Source: Jiangella gansuensis DSM 44835 (lineage in GTDB: Bacteria; Actinomycetota; Actinomycetes; Jiangellales; Jiangellaceae). From it: DNA of 64,000 bases. The DNA is taken from contig NZ_KI911782.1 of assembly GCF_000515395.1 (NCBI RefSeq), positions 2,664,606 through 2,728,605 of the forward strand, given 5' to 3'. Under the pieces are notes generated by a model that worked only from the letters and a program-made list of their open reading frames with translations, was not told the origin of the DNA and did no database searches. Within the stretch, counting starts at the first letter, position 1. Every line of letters starts with the position of its first letter. Made by a program: the position numbers and the translations under genes. Below are positions 16,685-24,414 of this stretch, piece after piece.

Positions 16685-17613
16685 TCGTCGTCGTCGGCGA
16701 TGTCGTCACGGACGTGCTGGCCGTGCTCGACGGGGAGCTCGTGCCCGGGTCGGACACGCCGGCGACGGTGCGGGTGACGGGCGGCGGGCAGGGCGCGAAC
16801 ACCGCTGCCTGGCTGGCCGCGGCAGGGGTCGAGGTGACGTTCGTCGGCGCGGTCGGTGACGACGTGCCGGGCCGGGAGCGGGTGGCGGAGCTGCGGGCCG
16901 CGGGCGTTCGGGTCGACGTTGTCGCGCTGCCGGCTACCGGCACCGGCAGCGTCGTCGTGCTGGCCCGGGACGGGGAGCGCACCATGATCAGCGACCGTGC
17001 CGCCAACCGGCGGATCGATCCGGCGACGGCAACGGCCGCCGTCGCGACGGCCACCGGCCGGGGAGCCCGGCACCTGCATCTGTCCGGCTACACCCTTCTC
17101 GACGACGGCTCGCGCCCGGCCGGGCTGGCGGTGCTGCGCCTGGCCCGCGACGCCGGACTCACCACGAGCGTCGACGCGGCATCGGCAGCGCCGCTGCGAG
17201 CGGCTGGAGCAGATTTCCTGACCTGGGTGGACGGTGTCGACCTGCTGTTCGCCAACGCTGACGAGGCCGAGGCCCTGGGCGGTGATGCTGCCGCCGTGGC
17301 AGCGGCCACCGGGGCTGCGGTGGTGGTGAAGCTGGGTGCGGACGGTGCGGTGTGGGCCGACGCCGCAGCTGGGGTCGACGACGCCGGCGGGCGGCGGGTG
17401 CCGGCTAGACCGGCGACGGTGGTCGACCCGACCGGTGCCGGCGACGCCTTCGCGGCCGGGTTCCTGGCGGCGTGGGTCAGCGGCGCGGATGTCCCGGTGG
17501 CACTCGAAGCGGGCTGCCGGCTGGGCGCCGTCGCCGTCGGGTCCCTGGGGGCGCGCCCTGCCGCCGACGCGCGATATTCGGTGGCCGGCCGGGCCGGCCG
17601 CGGGCTACGGTGA
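16681..17613 (+). CDS. psuK: PfkB-family carbohydrate kinase, likely pseudouridine kinase
   Basis: The 310-residue protein has the ribokinase-like [13 protein letters not shown] motif near residue 35 and the C-terminal anion-hole and catalytic-base motif [13 protein letters not shown] near 247, with the base aspartate in GAGD. PfkB kinases phosphorylate sugars or nucleosides. Direct coupling to psuG (ATGA overlap at 16681-16684) makes pseudouridine the most likely substrate, giving a two-step pathway that recycles pseudouridine from RNA turnover. Alternative ribokinase-type substrates cannot be excluded. Confidence 0.88.
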   Translation: MIVVVGDVVTDVLAVLDGELVPGSDTPATVRVTGGGQGANTAAWLAAAGVEVTFVGAVGDDVPGRERVAELRAAGVRVDVVALPATGTGSVVVLARDGERTMISDRAANRRIDPATATAAVATATGRGARHLHLSGYTLLDDGSRPAGLAVLRLARDAGLTTSVDAASAAPLRAAGADFLTWVDGVDLLFANADEAEALGGDAAAVAAATGAAVVVKLGADGAVWADAAAGVDDAGGRRVPARPATVVDPTGAGDAFAAGFLAAWVSGADVPVALEAGCRLGAVAVGSLGARPAADARYSVAGRAGRGLR

Positions 17614-17661
17614 GCGCGTCCGTCTACGCGCCAGCTCGACACGTCGGAGGAGGTGAGAGCC

Positions 17662-17718
17662 GTGTTCGCGGGTCACGTGCCCAGGTGCTCTCCCGCTTCG
17701 AGGCCGCCGCGTCGCTAG
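17662..17718 (+). CDS. Candidate upstream leader ORF before the RsgA-like gene
   Basis: A GTG at 17662, 8 bp after the strong GGAGGAGG at 17646-17653, opens an 18-codon frame (MFAGHVPRCSPASRPPRR). Its TAG at 17716-17718 lies in the loop of the hairpin at 17700-17734. A short well-translated ORF that ends inside a stem upstream of a gene is the layout of ribosome-dependent leader control. A GTG at 17653 in frame is a less well placed start. Confidence 0.4.
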   Translation: MFAGHVPRCSPASRPPRR

Positions 17719-17734
17719 TGACGCGGGAGGCCTC
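17700..17734 (+). promoter_or_regulatory. Leader hairpin upstream of the RsgA-like gene
   Basis: GAGGCC (17700-17705) pairs with GGCCTC (17729-17734), and CGCGTC (17708-17713) pairs with GACGCG (17720-17725), with GCTAGT as the loop. A second pairing, GAGAGC at 17655-17660 with GCTCTC at 17687-17692, encloses GGGTCACGTGCCC upstream. The gene's GGAGG follows at 17743. It may be an attenuator or the psuK terminator. Confidence 0.5.
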
Positions 17735-17754
17735 GCCGAACCGGAGGTCTCAGC

Positions 17755-18351
17755 ATGTCGTCGTCTCTGATCCGCCTGCGCCAGCTGGGCTGGAACGCCG
17801 CCGTCGAGCAGCGGTTCGCCGCCTACCGCGGTTCCCACCAGCCGGCGCGCGTGTGCCGTGTCGACGACGCCGGTGCTGACATGGCCGGCGGATCCGGCGC
17901 GATCCGAGCCACCTACGGGGGCGCACTGCTGTGCACGGCGGCCGGCGACGCCACCGCCTGGCCGGTGCCCGGCGATTGGGTGGCCGTCCGTGACTGGCCC
18001 GACGACCGGGTGACGCTCGAAGCCGTTCTGCGGCGCTCCACGCTGCTCCTCGATGGCGACGGCGGGGTGACGGCCGCCAACATCGACACCGTGGTGGACG
18101 CCGGTGGTCCGGACCTCGCGTCGGCGCTCGCGGCCGGCCAGACGGTGGCCGTGGTGGGCTCCCGCGACGCGGTGAGCGCCGCCGTACGAGGCGTGCTGCG
18201 GGACGCCATGGGACCGGGGACCCTGCCGCTGCCGCGACGCGAGAGCGCGACGCAGGCGGTGGCCGTTCCGGGTGGGGGAGTCGTCGTCGCGGTGCCGGAT
18301 CTTGAAACGACCTGGTCGCTCGTCACGGCGACGGCACGGCGACCGGCCTGA
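17755..18351 (+). CDS. RsgA-like protein with a degenerate GTPase domain
   Basis: The N-terminal 110 residues of this 198-residue protein resemble the opening and OB-fold of ribosome-assembly GTPase RsgA: LGWNAAVEQRFAAY, ARVCRVD, a long strand set ending in WPVPGDWVAV, a charged loop, and LRRSTLLLDGDGGVTAANIDTVV. In RsgA the GTP-binding loop follows as a GKS-containing P-loop; here the matching place reads VAVVGSRDAVSAAVRGVL with no lysine-serine, and the zinc-finger tail is missing. It should bind ribosome or RNA without GTP hydrolysis, or be decaying. The ATG has GGAGG 7 bp upstream. Confidence 0.6.
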   Translation: MSSSLIRLRQLGWNAAVEQRFAAYRGSHQPARVCRVDDAGADMAGGSGAIRATYGGALLCTAAGDATAWPVPGDWVAVRDWPDDRVTLEAVLRRSTLLLDGDGGVTAANIDTVVDAGGPDLASALAAGQTVAVVGSRDAVSAAVRGVLRDAMGPGTLPLPRRESATQAVAVPGGGVVVAVPDLETTWSLVTATARRPA

Positions 18352-18734
18352 TGCGGTGTCCATCGGGGCCGTGTCACGGCGTACCGGAGCGATCACCGAC
18401 CCGCTTGCTGGCCACTGGTAACGACTTGGCCTGTCGTCACGCTTTCCGTCCGGACTCCGATGCTTGGCGTTACGAGAGGCCAGCAACCGCCCCGTGCAGG
18501 GATCACTCCGCGACGACATGACCCCCCGGACCTTCGACGAAGCTGATGACGACGCTGCCGACGAGCTGGTGCGGCATGGGGAGTGTGAGCACTGTGCAAC
18601 GGCGACGCCGCACGCGGGGGTGGCCCCGACCGCTGGTTTGGGGCGGTCAGGGCCGGCGGCGTCCCGCGACCCAGGAGCGGAACGCCGACACCTGAAACAT
18701 TCCCGATCCGGGCTCGTCCATGCGTGTCTGGCGC
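18352..18734. other. Intergenic stretch without a supported gene
   Basis: No frame here has a convincing start, ribosome site and recognisable product on either strand. One hairpin-like patch (GACCGC-tggtttggg-GCGGTC near 18640) is visible. A 103-residue open frame over 18464-18775 has an acidic middle (FDEADDDAADELV) but no family that I recognise. Confidence 0.5.
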
Positions 18735-18827
18735 CTAGCCCAGCCACTCGCCGAGCAAGAGTAGTGCGCAGGTGAGCAGCATGCACGAGAGAGTGAAGAT
18801 CGCCAACCTGCGCTGATCCGGCGTCAT
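18735..18827 (-). CDS. Candidate 30-residue single-helix membrane peptide
   Basis: The frame starts at an ATG at 18827 and reads MTPDQRRLAIFTLSCMLLTC followed by ALLLLGEWLG and a TAG. It has a charged N-terminus and one long hydrophobic helix, the form of small actinobacterial membrane peptides. No good ribosome site is visible, so support rests only on composition. It lies 50 bp after the terminator of the tRNA cluster, on the same strand. Confidence 0.35.
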   Translation of the reverse strand: MTPDQRRLAIFTLSCMLLTCALLLLGEWLG

Positions 18828-18880
18828 GCGCGTCGCGCGTAGCGCTGGGACACATGATGACTACCGCTGCACGGTCAAGA

Positions 18881-18913
18881 AAAGGCCCTATCGACAAGAT
18901 CGATAGGGCCTTT
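18881..18913 (-). terminator. Intrinsic terminator of the tRNA Gly-Cys-Val cluster
   Basis: A perfect 14-bp inverted repeat (AAAGGCCCTATCGA with TCGATAGGGCCTTT) around CAAGA forms a strong stem. On the minus strand it is followed by TTTTCTT, giving a classical rho-independent terminator just after tRNA-Val. Confidence 0.9.
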
Positions 18914-18921
18914 GAGCTGGG

Positions 18922-18993
18922 TGGGCGATACTGGGATTGAACCAGTGACCTCTTCCGTGTCAGGGAAGCGCTCTCCCGCTGAGCTAATCGCCC
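18922..18993 (-). tRNA. tRNA-Val (GAC)
   Basis: The acceptor pairs GGGCGAT with ATCGCCC; the D arm has AGCTCAGCGGGAGAGC; the anticodon arm is CTTCC-CTGACAC-GGAAG with GAC; the T arm has GGTTCAATCC. No CCA is encoded. It is the third gene of a Gly-Cys-Val cluster and shares most of its sequence with the tRNA-Val(CAC) at 22267. Confidence 0.95.
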
Positions 18994-19007
18994 CAGTCTT
19001 CGTGCCG

Positions 19008-19078
19008 AGGTGGAGACGGGATTTGAACCCGTGTAGACGGCTTTGCAGGCCGTTGCCTCGCCTCTCGGCCACTCCACC
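19008..19078 (-). tRNA. tRNA-Cys (GCA)
   Basis: The acceptor pairs GGTGGAG with CTCCACC, the anticodon arm is CGGCCTGCAAAGCCG with GCA, and the T arm holds GGTTCAAATCC. It is the middle gene of the minus-strand tRNA cluster, 14 bp before tRNA-Val. Confidence 0.95.
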
Positions 19079-19104
19079 GTGATGAGGCCGAAAGCCTCGC
19101 TCCG

Positions 19105-19177
19105 AGCGGACGACGGGACTCGAACCCGCGACCCTCACCTTGGCAAGGTGATGCGCTACCAACTGCGCTACGTCCGC
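19105..19177 (-). tRNA. tRNA-Gly (GCC)
   Basis: The acceptor pairs GCGGACG with CGTCCGC, the anticodon arm is CACCTTGCCAAGGTG with GCC, and the T arm holds GGTTCGAGTCC. It is the first gene of the cluster and is divergent from pabB. Confidence 0.95.
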
Positions 19178-19234
19178 ATGCACCTGTCTGGGCCGGAGCC
19201 CGAACTGCGGTGCGGGTGAAACATTAGCCCATCG

Positions 19235-20275
19235 ATGCCGCCGTCGCCAAACCCGGTAGCGTCGCGTGGCGTGGACGAGTCGTCGCGCCCCCTCGCGTAC
19301 CTGGGTGGGATGCTGGCCACCGGCCTGAACGAGCTGTCCGACGACCTGCGGGTCTTGGACGGCGGTGGCCGGTGGGCCGTCGTCGTCACCTTCGAGGGCC
19401 AGGTCACGTGTGCCCGGTTCGACCGGTGGGAACCGGCGCCGCTGCCGCACGCGGAGCGGCCATGGAAGGGGCCCGGAGCCGACGACTGGACGTCGTCGCT
19501 GGACCGTGACGGCTACGTCGGCGCCGTCCGGGCGGTTCGGGAGCTCATCGCGGCGGGCACGGTCTACCAGGTCAACGTGTGCCGGATGCTGGCCGCCGAG
19601 TTGCCGGCCCCCGCCGACGGCCTGCTGCCGCTGGCGAACCGGCTCCAGGAGCGTCACCCCGCGCCGTTCGCGGGACTGGTGGACGTGCCCGGCGCGCGGG
19701 TCGTGACGGCGTCGCCGGAGCTGTTCCTGCGTCGCGACGGCGAGCAGGTGACGTCGTCGCCGATCAAGGGGACCGGGCGCACCCGGCGGGACCTGGCAGC
19801 GAAGGACGCCGCCGAGAACGTGATGATCGTCGACCTGGTCCGCAACGACCTGTCGCGGGTGTGCCGTACGGGCACCGTCGTCGTCGACGACCTGCTGGCG
19901 GTCGAGCCGCACCCGGGCCTCGTGCACCTGGTGTCGACGGTGAGTGGCCGACTGCGGCCCGGAGCGGGCTGGCCGGAGCTGTTCGCGGCCACGTTCCCGC
20001 CCGGATCGGTCAGCGGAGCACCGAAGTCGAGCGCGCTAGATGCCATCGAGGCGTTGGAGCCGGTGCCGCGCGGGCCGTACTGCGGTGCCATCGGCTGGGT
20101 CGACGCCGACACCGGCGAAGGTGAGCTGGCCGTCGGCATCCGTACGTTCTGGGCCGACGACGGCGTCCTGCGTTTCGGCACCGGCGCCGGCATCACCTGG
20201 GGCTCGGACCCGCAACGGGAATGGGCCGAGACGGAGCTGAAGGCGGAGCGCCTCGTAGGCTTGGCCTCGTGCTGA
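19235..20275 (+). CDS. pabB: Aminodeoxychorismate synthase component I / chorismate-binding enzyme
   Basis: The 346-residue protein has the chorismate-binding fold of PabB/TrpE. Diagnostic blocks are YQVNVCRML near residue 108, ASPELFLRRDG and SSPIKGTGRT near 155-180, IVDLVRNDLSRVCRTGTV with the metal-binding acidic residue, FPPGSVSGAPK near 250 and FGTGAGITWGSDP near the end. It makes aminodeoxychorismate for folate; the coupled pabC gene overlaps its last 7 bases. The N-terminal domain is short. The first 12 residues are uncertain, and a GTG at 19271 is an alternative start. The glutamine amidotransferase (PabA) must be elsewhere. Confidence 0.92.
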   Translation: MPPSPNPVASRGVDESSRPLAYLGGMLATGLNELSDDLRVLDGGGRWAVVVTFEGQVTCARFDRWEPAPLPHAERPWKGPGADDWTSSLDRDGYVGAVRAVRELIAAGTVYQVNVCRMLAAELPAPADGLLPLANRLQERHPAPFAGLVDVPGARVVTASPELFLRRDGEQVTSSPIKGTGRTRRDLAAKDAAENVMIVDLVRNDLSRVCRTGTVVVDDLLAVEPHPGLVHLVSTVSGRLRPGAGWPELFAATFPPGSVSGAPKSSALDAIEALEPVPRGPYCGAIGWVDADTGEGELAVGIRTFWADDGVLRFGTGAGITWGSDPQREWAETELKAERLVGLASC

Positions 20276-21099
20276 CTTGGGTCGACGGTGAACTGCTGGA
20301 CGAGGCCGACGCGAAGGTGAGCGCCTTCGACCACGGCCTCACCGTGGGTGACGGTGTCTTCGAGACGGTGAAGGTGGTCGGCGGCGTGCCGTTCGCGCTG
20401 GGCCGGCACCTGGCGCGGCTGGGCCGGTCCGCGGCCGGGCTGGGTCTGCCCGCGCCGGACGAGTCGACGGTCACGAAGGCGTGTGCGGCCGTGGCCGCCC
20501 AGGCCGGGCAGGGCATGTACCGGCTGCGCATCACGTACACCGGTGGCTTCGGCCCGCTCGGTTCCCAGCGCGGCGACGCCGGGCCGACGCTCGTCGTGGC
20601 CATGGCGGCCGCCGCGCCGATGCCGCCGGTCACGACGGTGGCCGTGGTGCCGTGGCCGCGCAACGAGCGAGGCGCGCTGGCCGGGTTGAAGACCACGTCG
20701 TACGCCGAGAACGTCGTCGCGCTGGCTCGCGCCGCCCAGGTGGGTGCCACCGAAGCCATCTGCGCCGACACCCGTGGCCGGCTGTGCGAGGGCACCGGCA
20801 GCAACGTCTTCGTCGTCGTCGACGGGCAGGTGCTGACGCCGCCGACGTCCACCGGTTGCCTGGCCGGCGTCACCCGTGACCTGGTGCTCGAATGGACCGA
20901 CGCCGAAGAGGCGGAGCTCGACCTCGAGGTGCTCGACCGCGCCGAGGAGATCTTTCTCACCTCGACGACGCGCGACGTCCAGGCGGTCTCCGCCGTGGAC
21001 TGGGGTTCCCGACGACGTGAGCTGGCGGCTCCCGGGCCGGTCACCGCGCGACTGGCGACGGTGTTCGCCGAGCGCAGCGCCGCAGACCCCGAACCGTAG
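20269..21099 (+). CDS. pabC: Aminodeoxychorismate lyase
   Basis: The 276-residue protein is a fold-type IV PLP enzyme. It shows VSAFDHGLTVGDGVFET at residues 17-34, RLGRSAAGLGLP, the catalytic lysine in LKTTSYAENV, and the acidic cofactor-binding loop EGTGSNVFVVVDG followed by TPPTSTGCLAGVTR. It releases pyruvate from aminodeoxychorismate to give p-aminobenzoate. A GTG at 20269 overlaps the pabB stop by 7 bp. D-amino acid transaminases share the fold, but pairing with pabB makes PabC the better call. Confidence 0.92.
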   Translation: MLTWVDGELLDEADAKVSAFDHGLTVGDGVFETVKVVGGVPFALGRHLARLGRSAAGLGLPAPDESTVTKACAAVAAQAGQGMYRLRITYTGGFGPLGSQRGDAGPTLVVAMAAAAPMPPVTTVAVVPWPRNERGALAGLKTTSYAENVVALARAAQVGATEAICADTRGRLCEGTGSNVFVVVDGQVLTPPTSTGCLAGVTRDLVLEWTDAEEAELDLEVLDRAEEIFLTSTTRDVQAVSAVDWGSRRRELAAPGPVTARLATVFAERSAADPEP

Positions 21100-21103
21100 T
21101 TCG

Positions 21104-21661
21104 TCAGACGGCGGCGGCCCGCTGGCGCTCGCGGTAGGCGGCGACGTGCAGCCGGTTGCCGCAGGTGCGGCTGTCGCAGTAGCGCTTGGAACGGTTGCGC
21201 GACAGGTCCACCAGGACCCGCTGGCAGTCAGGTGCGGAACAGATCTGCAACCGCTCCTGCTCGCCGGCCACTACCACGAACGACAACGCCATCCCGGCGT
21301 CGATGAGCAGGTGCTCGGCCGGCGCGGAACCGGGCGCGAAGTAGTGCATGTGCCACGAGTAGTCGTCGTGGTCGGTCAGCCGCGGTGTCACGCGGGCGCC
21401 CTCGAGCAGCTTGTTCACCAGCAGCGCGGCACGCGACGTACCGACGGCCCCGAACACCTCGCGCAGCCTGGGCCGCAGGTCGCGCACGTCGCGGAGGTCG
21501 TCATCGGTGACGGACTCGATCTCACTGATCTTGTGAGTGTCGATGAACGCGCGCAGCGCGCCGACATCGGGCAGACCCTCGGTGCCGGTTGCCGTCGGAT
21601 CGGTGTTCACCAGGTCGACGACGACCTCGAGGGAGTGTTCGACGTCGTGGCTGAAAGTCAC
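21104..21661 (-). CDS. CGNR zinc-finger (ABATE-domain) putative regulator
   Basis: The 185-residue protein has the two-part layout of the actinobacterial ABATE/CGNR family: an N-terminal helical domain and a C-terminal treble-clef-like zinc finger, with CSAPDCQRVLVDLSRNRSKRYC near residue 141 and the signature CGNR with HVAAYRER after it. These are believed to be stress-related transcription regulators, but no target is known. The N-terminus includes a recognisable LVNTD motif near residue 18. It converges on pabC with 4 bp between stops. Confidence 0.88.
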   Translation of the reverse strand: MTFSHDVEHSLEVVVDLVNTDPTATGTEGLPDVGALRAFIDTHKISEIESVTDDDLRDVRDLRPRLREVFGAVGTSRAALLVNKLLEGARVTPRLTDHDDYSWHMHYFAPGSAPAEHLLIDAGMALSFVVVAGEQERLQICSAPDCQRVLVDLSRNRSKRYCDSRTCGNRLHVAAYRERQRAAAV

Positions 21662-21744
21662 GGGTGTTCTACCTCGCGTAGCCGGGATCTCGGGTGCAGA
21701 AGACCGTAATCGACGGGTGCGCGCTGCACAACAGCGACGTCCGG

Positions 21745-22167
21745 TCAGGTACGGTCGAGCAGCGAGTCCAGCACCGCGTCGATGCTCAGAAGGTGGCCCT
21801 CCAGGCCGCGCGGAACCAGCGACCAGGTCTGGATCAGGAAGTCCTCGACAGCCGACGCGGGAGCCTCCAGCGCCGCATCCCCTTCAGGGGAGCGCAACCG
21901 GATCCGCACCGTCGGCGTGCCGTGCGCGTCGAGCGCCGGCCAGATGGTGATGTCGCCGTGGCCGCTCGGCTCGTCCAGCCCGGCGCCCAGCAGGTCGCGG
22001 GCGAAGATCCACGGGACGGGTTCCCGCGCGGTCGTGTCGAACACGGCGGTGACCGCGAGCGGATCGGACGCGGTGTAGCACAACTGCGCCTGGATGTACC
22101 GCTCACCCTCGTCGGCGTCGTCGAGCAGCCGCAGGGCCAGCGGATACCTGATGGTCGACGAGTACAT
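21745..22167 (-). CDS. SsgA-family sporulation/cell division regulator
   Basis: The 140-residue protein matches SsgA-like proteins of sporulating actinomycetes, with ASDPLAVTAVFDTTAREPV, WIFARDLLGAGLDEPSGHGD and LRSPEGDAALEAPASAVEDFL in family order. These proteins guide septum placement and cell-wall remodelling in aerial hyphae. The ATG at 22167 gives the usual size; an in-frame TTG at 22203 adds 12 residues. Its presence suggests a mycelial or sporulating life style. Which of the SsgA-G subfamilies it belongs to is unclear. Confidence 0.88.
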   Translation of the reverse strand: MYSSTIRYPLALRLLDDADEGERYIQAQLCYTASDPLAVTAVFDTTAREPVPWIFARDLLGAGLDEPSGHGDITIWPALDAHGTPTVRIRLRSPEGDAALEAPASAVEDFLIQTWSLVPRGLEGHLLSIDAVLDSLLDRT

Positions 22168-22266
22168 GGCCAGTAGTGTCTGCCCAACTCGGACATCGCG
22201 CAACGCGAAACTCGCCCGGCGGTTTCTGTCTCGGCGCCGTGGTGCGGTATGGTTCTGCTCGCGCCC

Positions 22267-22338
22267 GGGCGATTAGCTCAGCGGGAGAGCGCTTCGTTCA
22301 CACCGAAGAGGTCACTGGTTCGATCCCAGTATCGCCCA
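22267..22338 (+). tRNA. tRNA-Val (CAC)
   Basis: The acceptor pairs GGGCGAT with ATCGCCC, the anticodon arm is CTTCG-TTCACAC-CGAAG with CAC, and the T arm holds GGTTCGATCC. No CCA is encoded. It is nearly the same as tRNA-Val(GAC) at 18922 outside the anticodon stem. A zone of degraded genes follows, which would fit an old tRNA integration site. Confidence 0.95.
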
Positions 22339-22677
22339 CCCAGGTCAGAGTAGTTATCGATCACCCCGGTCAGGCCTTCGCAGGGTATCTGTGTGATGGT
22401 CCTGGTCTGTTTGAGTCCAACCGCGTCGGTGCCCCGGACCTGGATGCTGGGTCACTGACGGTCCACGACGAACGTCGTCGCCCGACACCCGCCCAGAGAG
22501 CACCAGCGCGTGCCCGCCGGCGAGTTCCTTGGTGATGCTGAGCATGACGACGCCGCCGTCGGGCTGCCGCGGAGCTGGACGCCTGGGCCACGGACTATCT
22601 CGATACGGTGAGCCTCACCGCTTGATCGACAAGGTGTCGTGGGTCTACGCCGAGCGCTGCCGTCCGGAAGGGTGATC
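22339..22677. other. Intergenic stretch after tRNA-Val, no supported gene
   Basis: No start with a ribosome site leads to a recognisable product. Short open pieces with protein-like codon use are visible (for example KVSWVYAERCRPEG before 22674), which could be remnants of lost genes. I found no repeat of the tRNA 3' end here. Confidence 0.4.
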
Positions 22678-23163
22678 ATGGCTGAGTCGTACGAGGTCGT
22701 GCCGGTGGCGCAGGTCGTCGATGGGCGGGTGGAGCCGAGCGACGACTGATGGGGCGGCACCCGCTCGATCATCCGGATCGACTCGGACCGCTTCACGGCA
22801 GACGCCACGAAAGGTCTGGACGAGTTCTCGCATCTCGAGGTCGTCTTCCGCTTCCACCTCACCGATACGACTGACCTGCATCTCGGCGCCCGCCGGCCGC
22901 GCGACAACCCGGACTGGCCGGAGGTCGGCACATTCGGGCACCGGAACATGCGCCGCCTGAACTGGCTTGGCGTCTCGCGGTGCCGATTGCTCGCCGTCGA
23001 CGGGCTGGACCTGCACGTGGAGGACCTGGACGCCGTGGACGGGACGCCCGTGCTGGACATCAAGCCGTGGTTCTCGGTCATGGGTCCGCGCGGTGACGTC
23101 CACGAACCGAGCTGGCCGTCGCAGATGCTCGCGGACTACTACGCGACACCCAGCACGAGCTGA
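22678..23163 (+). pseudogene. TrmO/TsaA-family tRNA methyltransferase-like gene with one in-frame TGA
   Basis: From an ATG at 22678 the frame reads MAESYEVVPVAQVVDGRVEP, SDD, then TGA at 22747-22749, and continues in the same frame for 137 more codons with clear family features: WGG, SIIRIDSDRF, GLDEFSHLEVVFRFH, GTFGHRNMRRLNWLGVSRCR and IKPWFSVMGPRGDV. TrmO-like proteins methylate a tRNA modification (m6t6A). Only the single stop breaks it; there is no frameshift. Causes could be a recent nonsense mutation, a sequence error, or an internal restart. The stop replaces the residue before the conserved tryptophan of DD-x-WGG. Confidence 0.75.
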
Positions 23164-23310
23164 CCTAGGGCCGACCACGCCACCCGTTGCCAGGCCGCCC
23201 GGCCTTCCACGCCTCGAGGTCATCGACGAGCCAGAGCGGGTAGCGGCCGATGTGGCGCTGCGGGTGAGGGGCGCGGCGCGAGAACCTAATCGGTACGCGA
23301 TCTGCTTTGA
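23164..23310 (-). pseudogene. Remnant of an excisionase-like helix-turn-helix protein
   Basis: On the minus strand, the last 45-50 codons before a TAG at 23164 read VPIRFSRRAPHPQRHIGRYP, LWLVDDLEAWKAGRPGNG, WRGRP. This resembles the wing and tail of small AlpA/excisionase-like DNA-binding proteins, where GRxPLW and EAWxxxRPGxG are typical. The N-terminal helix-turn-helix is not recognisable upstream and no start is evident, so it appears to be a decayed fragment. Its stop is adjacent to the TrmO-like gene's stop. Confidence 0.35.
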
Positions 23311-23426
23311 CGCTGGGCGTCCGGGTTGGCGGCCTGGCGGGTTGCGATCATGGTGGCCCGGAGAGACTCAACTTGTGACCGGCCGTCGGGCTGTTCGCTG
23401 GTGATCTCGTATCGACGTCGGCGTGA

Positions 23427-24407
23427 CTATCCACCTGTGCCCCGATGGTGCCGGTCGACATCGGTGCCGGTGAGGTCGGCTGACATGCGCCAGAGCCGGG
23501 CGGCGGCGTTATGGTCGAGGATCCAGGGTTTGACGCCGCCGACGAGCATGTCGTCGGAGGTGGCCGGTTCGGCGATGTCGCAGTCCTGGCAGTAGGCGCC
23601 GCCGTGGTGCTCGAGGAGTGGCGAGGTCGCTGCCCAGATCGCGGTCGCGGCACCCTGTTCGGCGGTCTTGAAGCCGGGCGCGGGCTTGTCGGACTCGCCG
23701 GCGATCCAGCCCAGTTCGCGTTGGGTCTGCAGCGGCACCTCGCGCTGAAGCGGTGTGAGGATGCTGCCAGGATGCACCGCGAATGCGTGGGCGCCTCGGG
23801 GCGTGAGCAGCGTGTCGAGATGCAGGGCGAAGAGCGCCACGGCCGTTTTCGATTGCCCGTAGGCGGTCCGCTGGTCGTATTCACCGGCCCGGGAGAAGTG
23901 CGGGTCGTGCCAGCGGATGTCGGAGAGGAAATGGCCGGCCGATGAGAGTCCCACGACGCGCGCTCCAGTGGCGAGCGCGGGCAGCAACATCGTCGTCAGG
24001 GTGAAGTGCCCGAGATGGTTGACCGCGAAGTGCGCTTCCCATCCGGGACCGACGAGCGTCCGTGGTCCGTGCATGATGCCGGCAGCGTTGATCAGAATGT
24101 CGATCGGCCGGCCGGTGGCGAGGACGTCGCGCGCGAACGTGCGGATACTCGCCTGGTCGGCGAGGTCCAGCTGCGCTGTGGAGGCCCTAGGGATGTCGCG
24201 CAGCGCGGAGCGAGCCACGTCTGGTCGTCGGGCCGGGACGAGCACGTCCGCTCCGGCGTCGGTGAGCGCATGTGTCATCGCCAGGCCGAGGCCGGAGTAG
24301 CCGCCGGTGACGATCGCGAACCGGCGCGACAGCTCGATGCCTTCGAGGACGTCGGATGTGGTGGAGTCGTGACCGAAGCCGCTGTTCAGGGAGGTCGGAG
24401 TGAGCAT
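23427..24407 (-). CDS. SDR-family oxidoreductase under MerR control
   Basis: The 326-residue protein has the Rossmann TGGYSGLGLAMTHAL motif near residue 38, INAAGIMHGP (NNAG-like motif) and catalytic YGQSK near residue 175. The layout resembles the retinol-dehydrogenase/WWOX-like SDR group with NADP preference. The substrate is unknown. Its promoter is a MerR-type element shared with the divergent regulator gene, so it is probably induced by an effector such as a reactive aldehyde or drug; that is inference. The ATG at 24407 is 8 bp after the -10 box. Confidence 0.88.
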   Translation of the reverse strand: MLTPTSLNSGFGHDSTTSDVLEGIELSRRFAIVTGGYSGLGLAMTHALTDAGADVLVPARRPDVARSALRDIPRASTAQLDLADQASIRTFARDVLATGRPIDILINAAGIMHGPRTLVGPGWEAHFAVNHLGHFTLTTMLLPALATGARVVGLSSAGHFLSDIRWHDPHFSRAGEYDQRTAYGQSKTAVALFALHLDTLLTPRGAHAFAVHPGSILTPLQREVPLQTQRELGWIAGESDKPAPGFKTAEQGAATAIWAATSPLLEHHGGAYCQDCDIAEPATSDDMLVGGVKPWILDHNAAARLWRMSADLTGTDVDRHHRGTGG

Positions 24408-24414
24408 GCCGACG

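Noticed and set aside
18464-18775. 103-residue plus-strand frame with an acidic stretch
   Set aside because: No ribosome site, no family match, and the C-terminal half is Arg/Pro-rich noise; described only as part of the intergenic stretch.
22747-22749. TGA as selenocysteine codon in the TrmO-like gene
   Set aside because: The position before the conserved WGG is not a cysteine site in the family as I know it, and no SECIS-like or selenium genes are seen; the SelA-like gene at 38983 is a sugar-type PLP enzyme.
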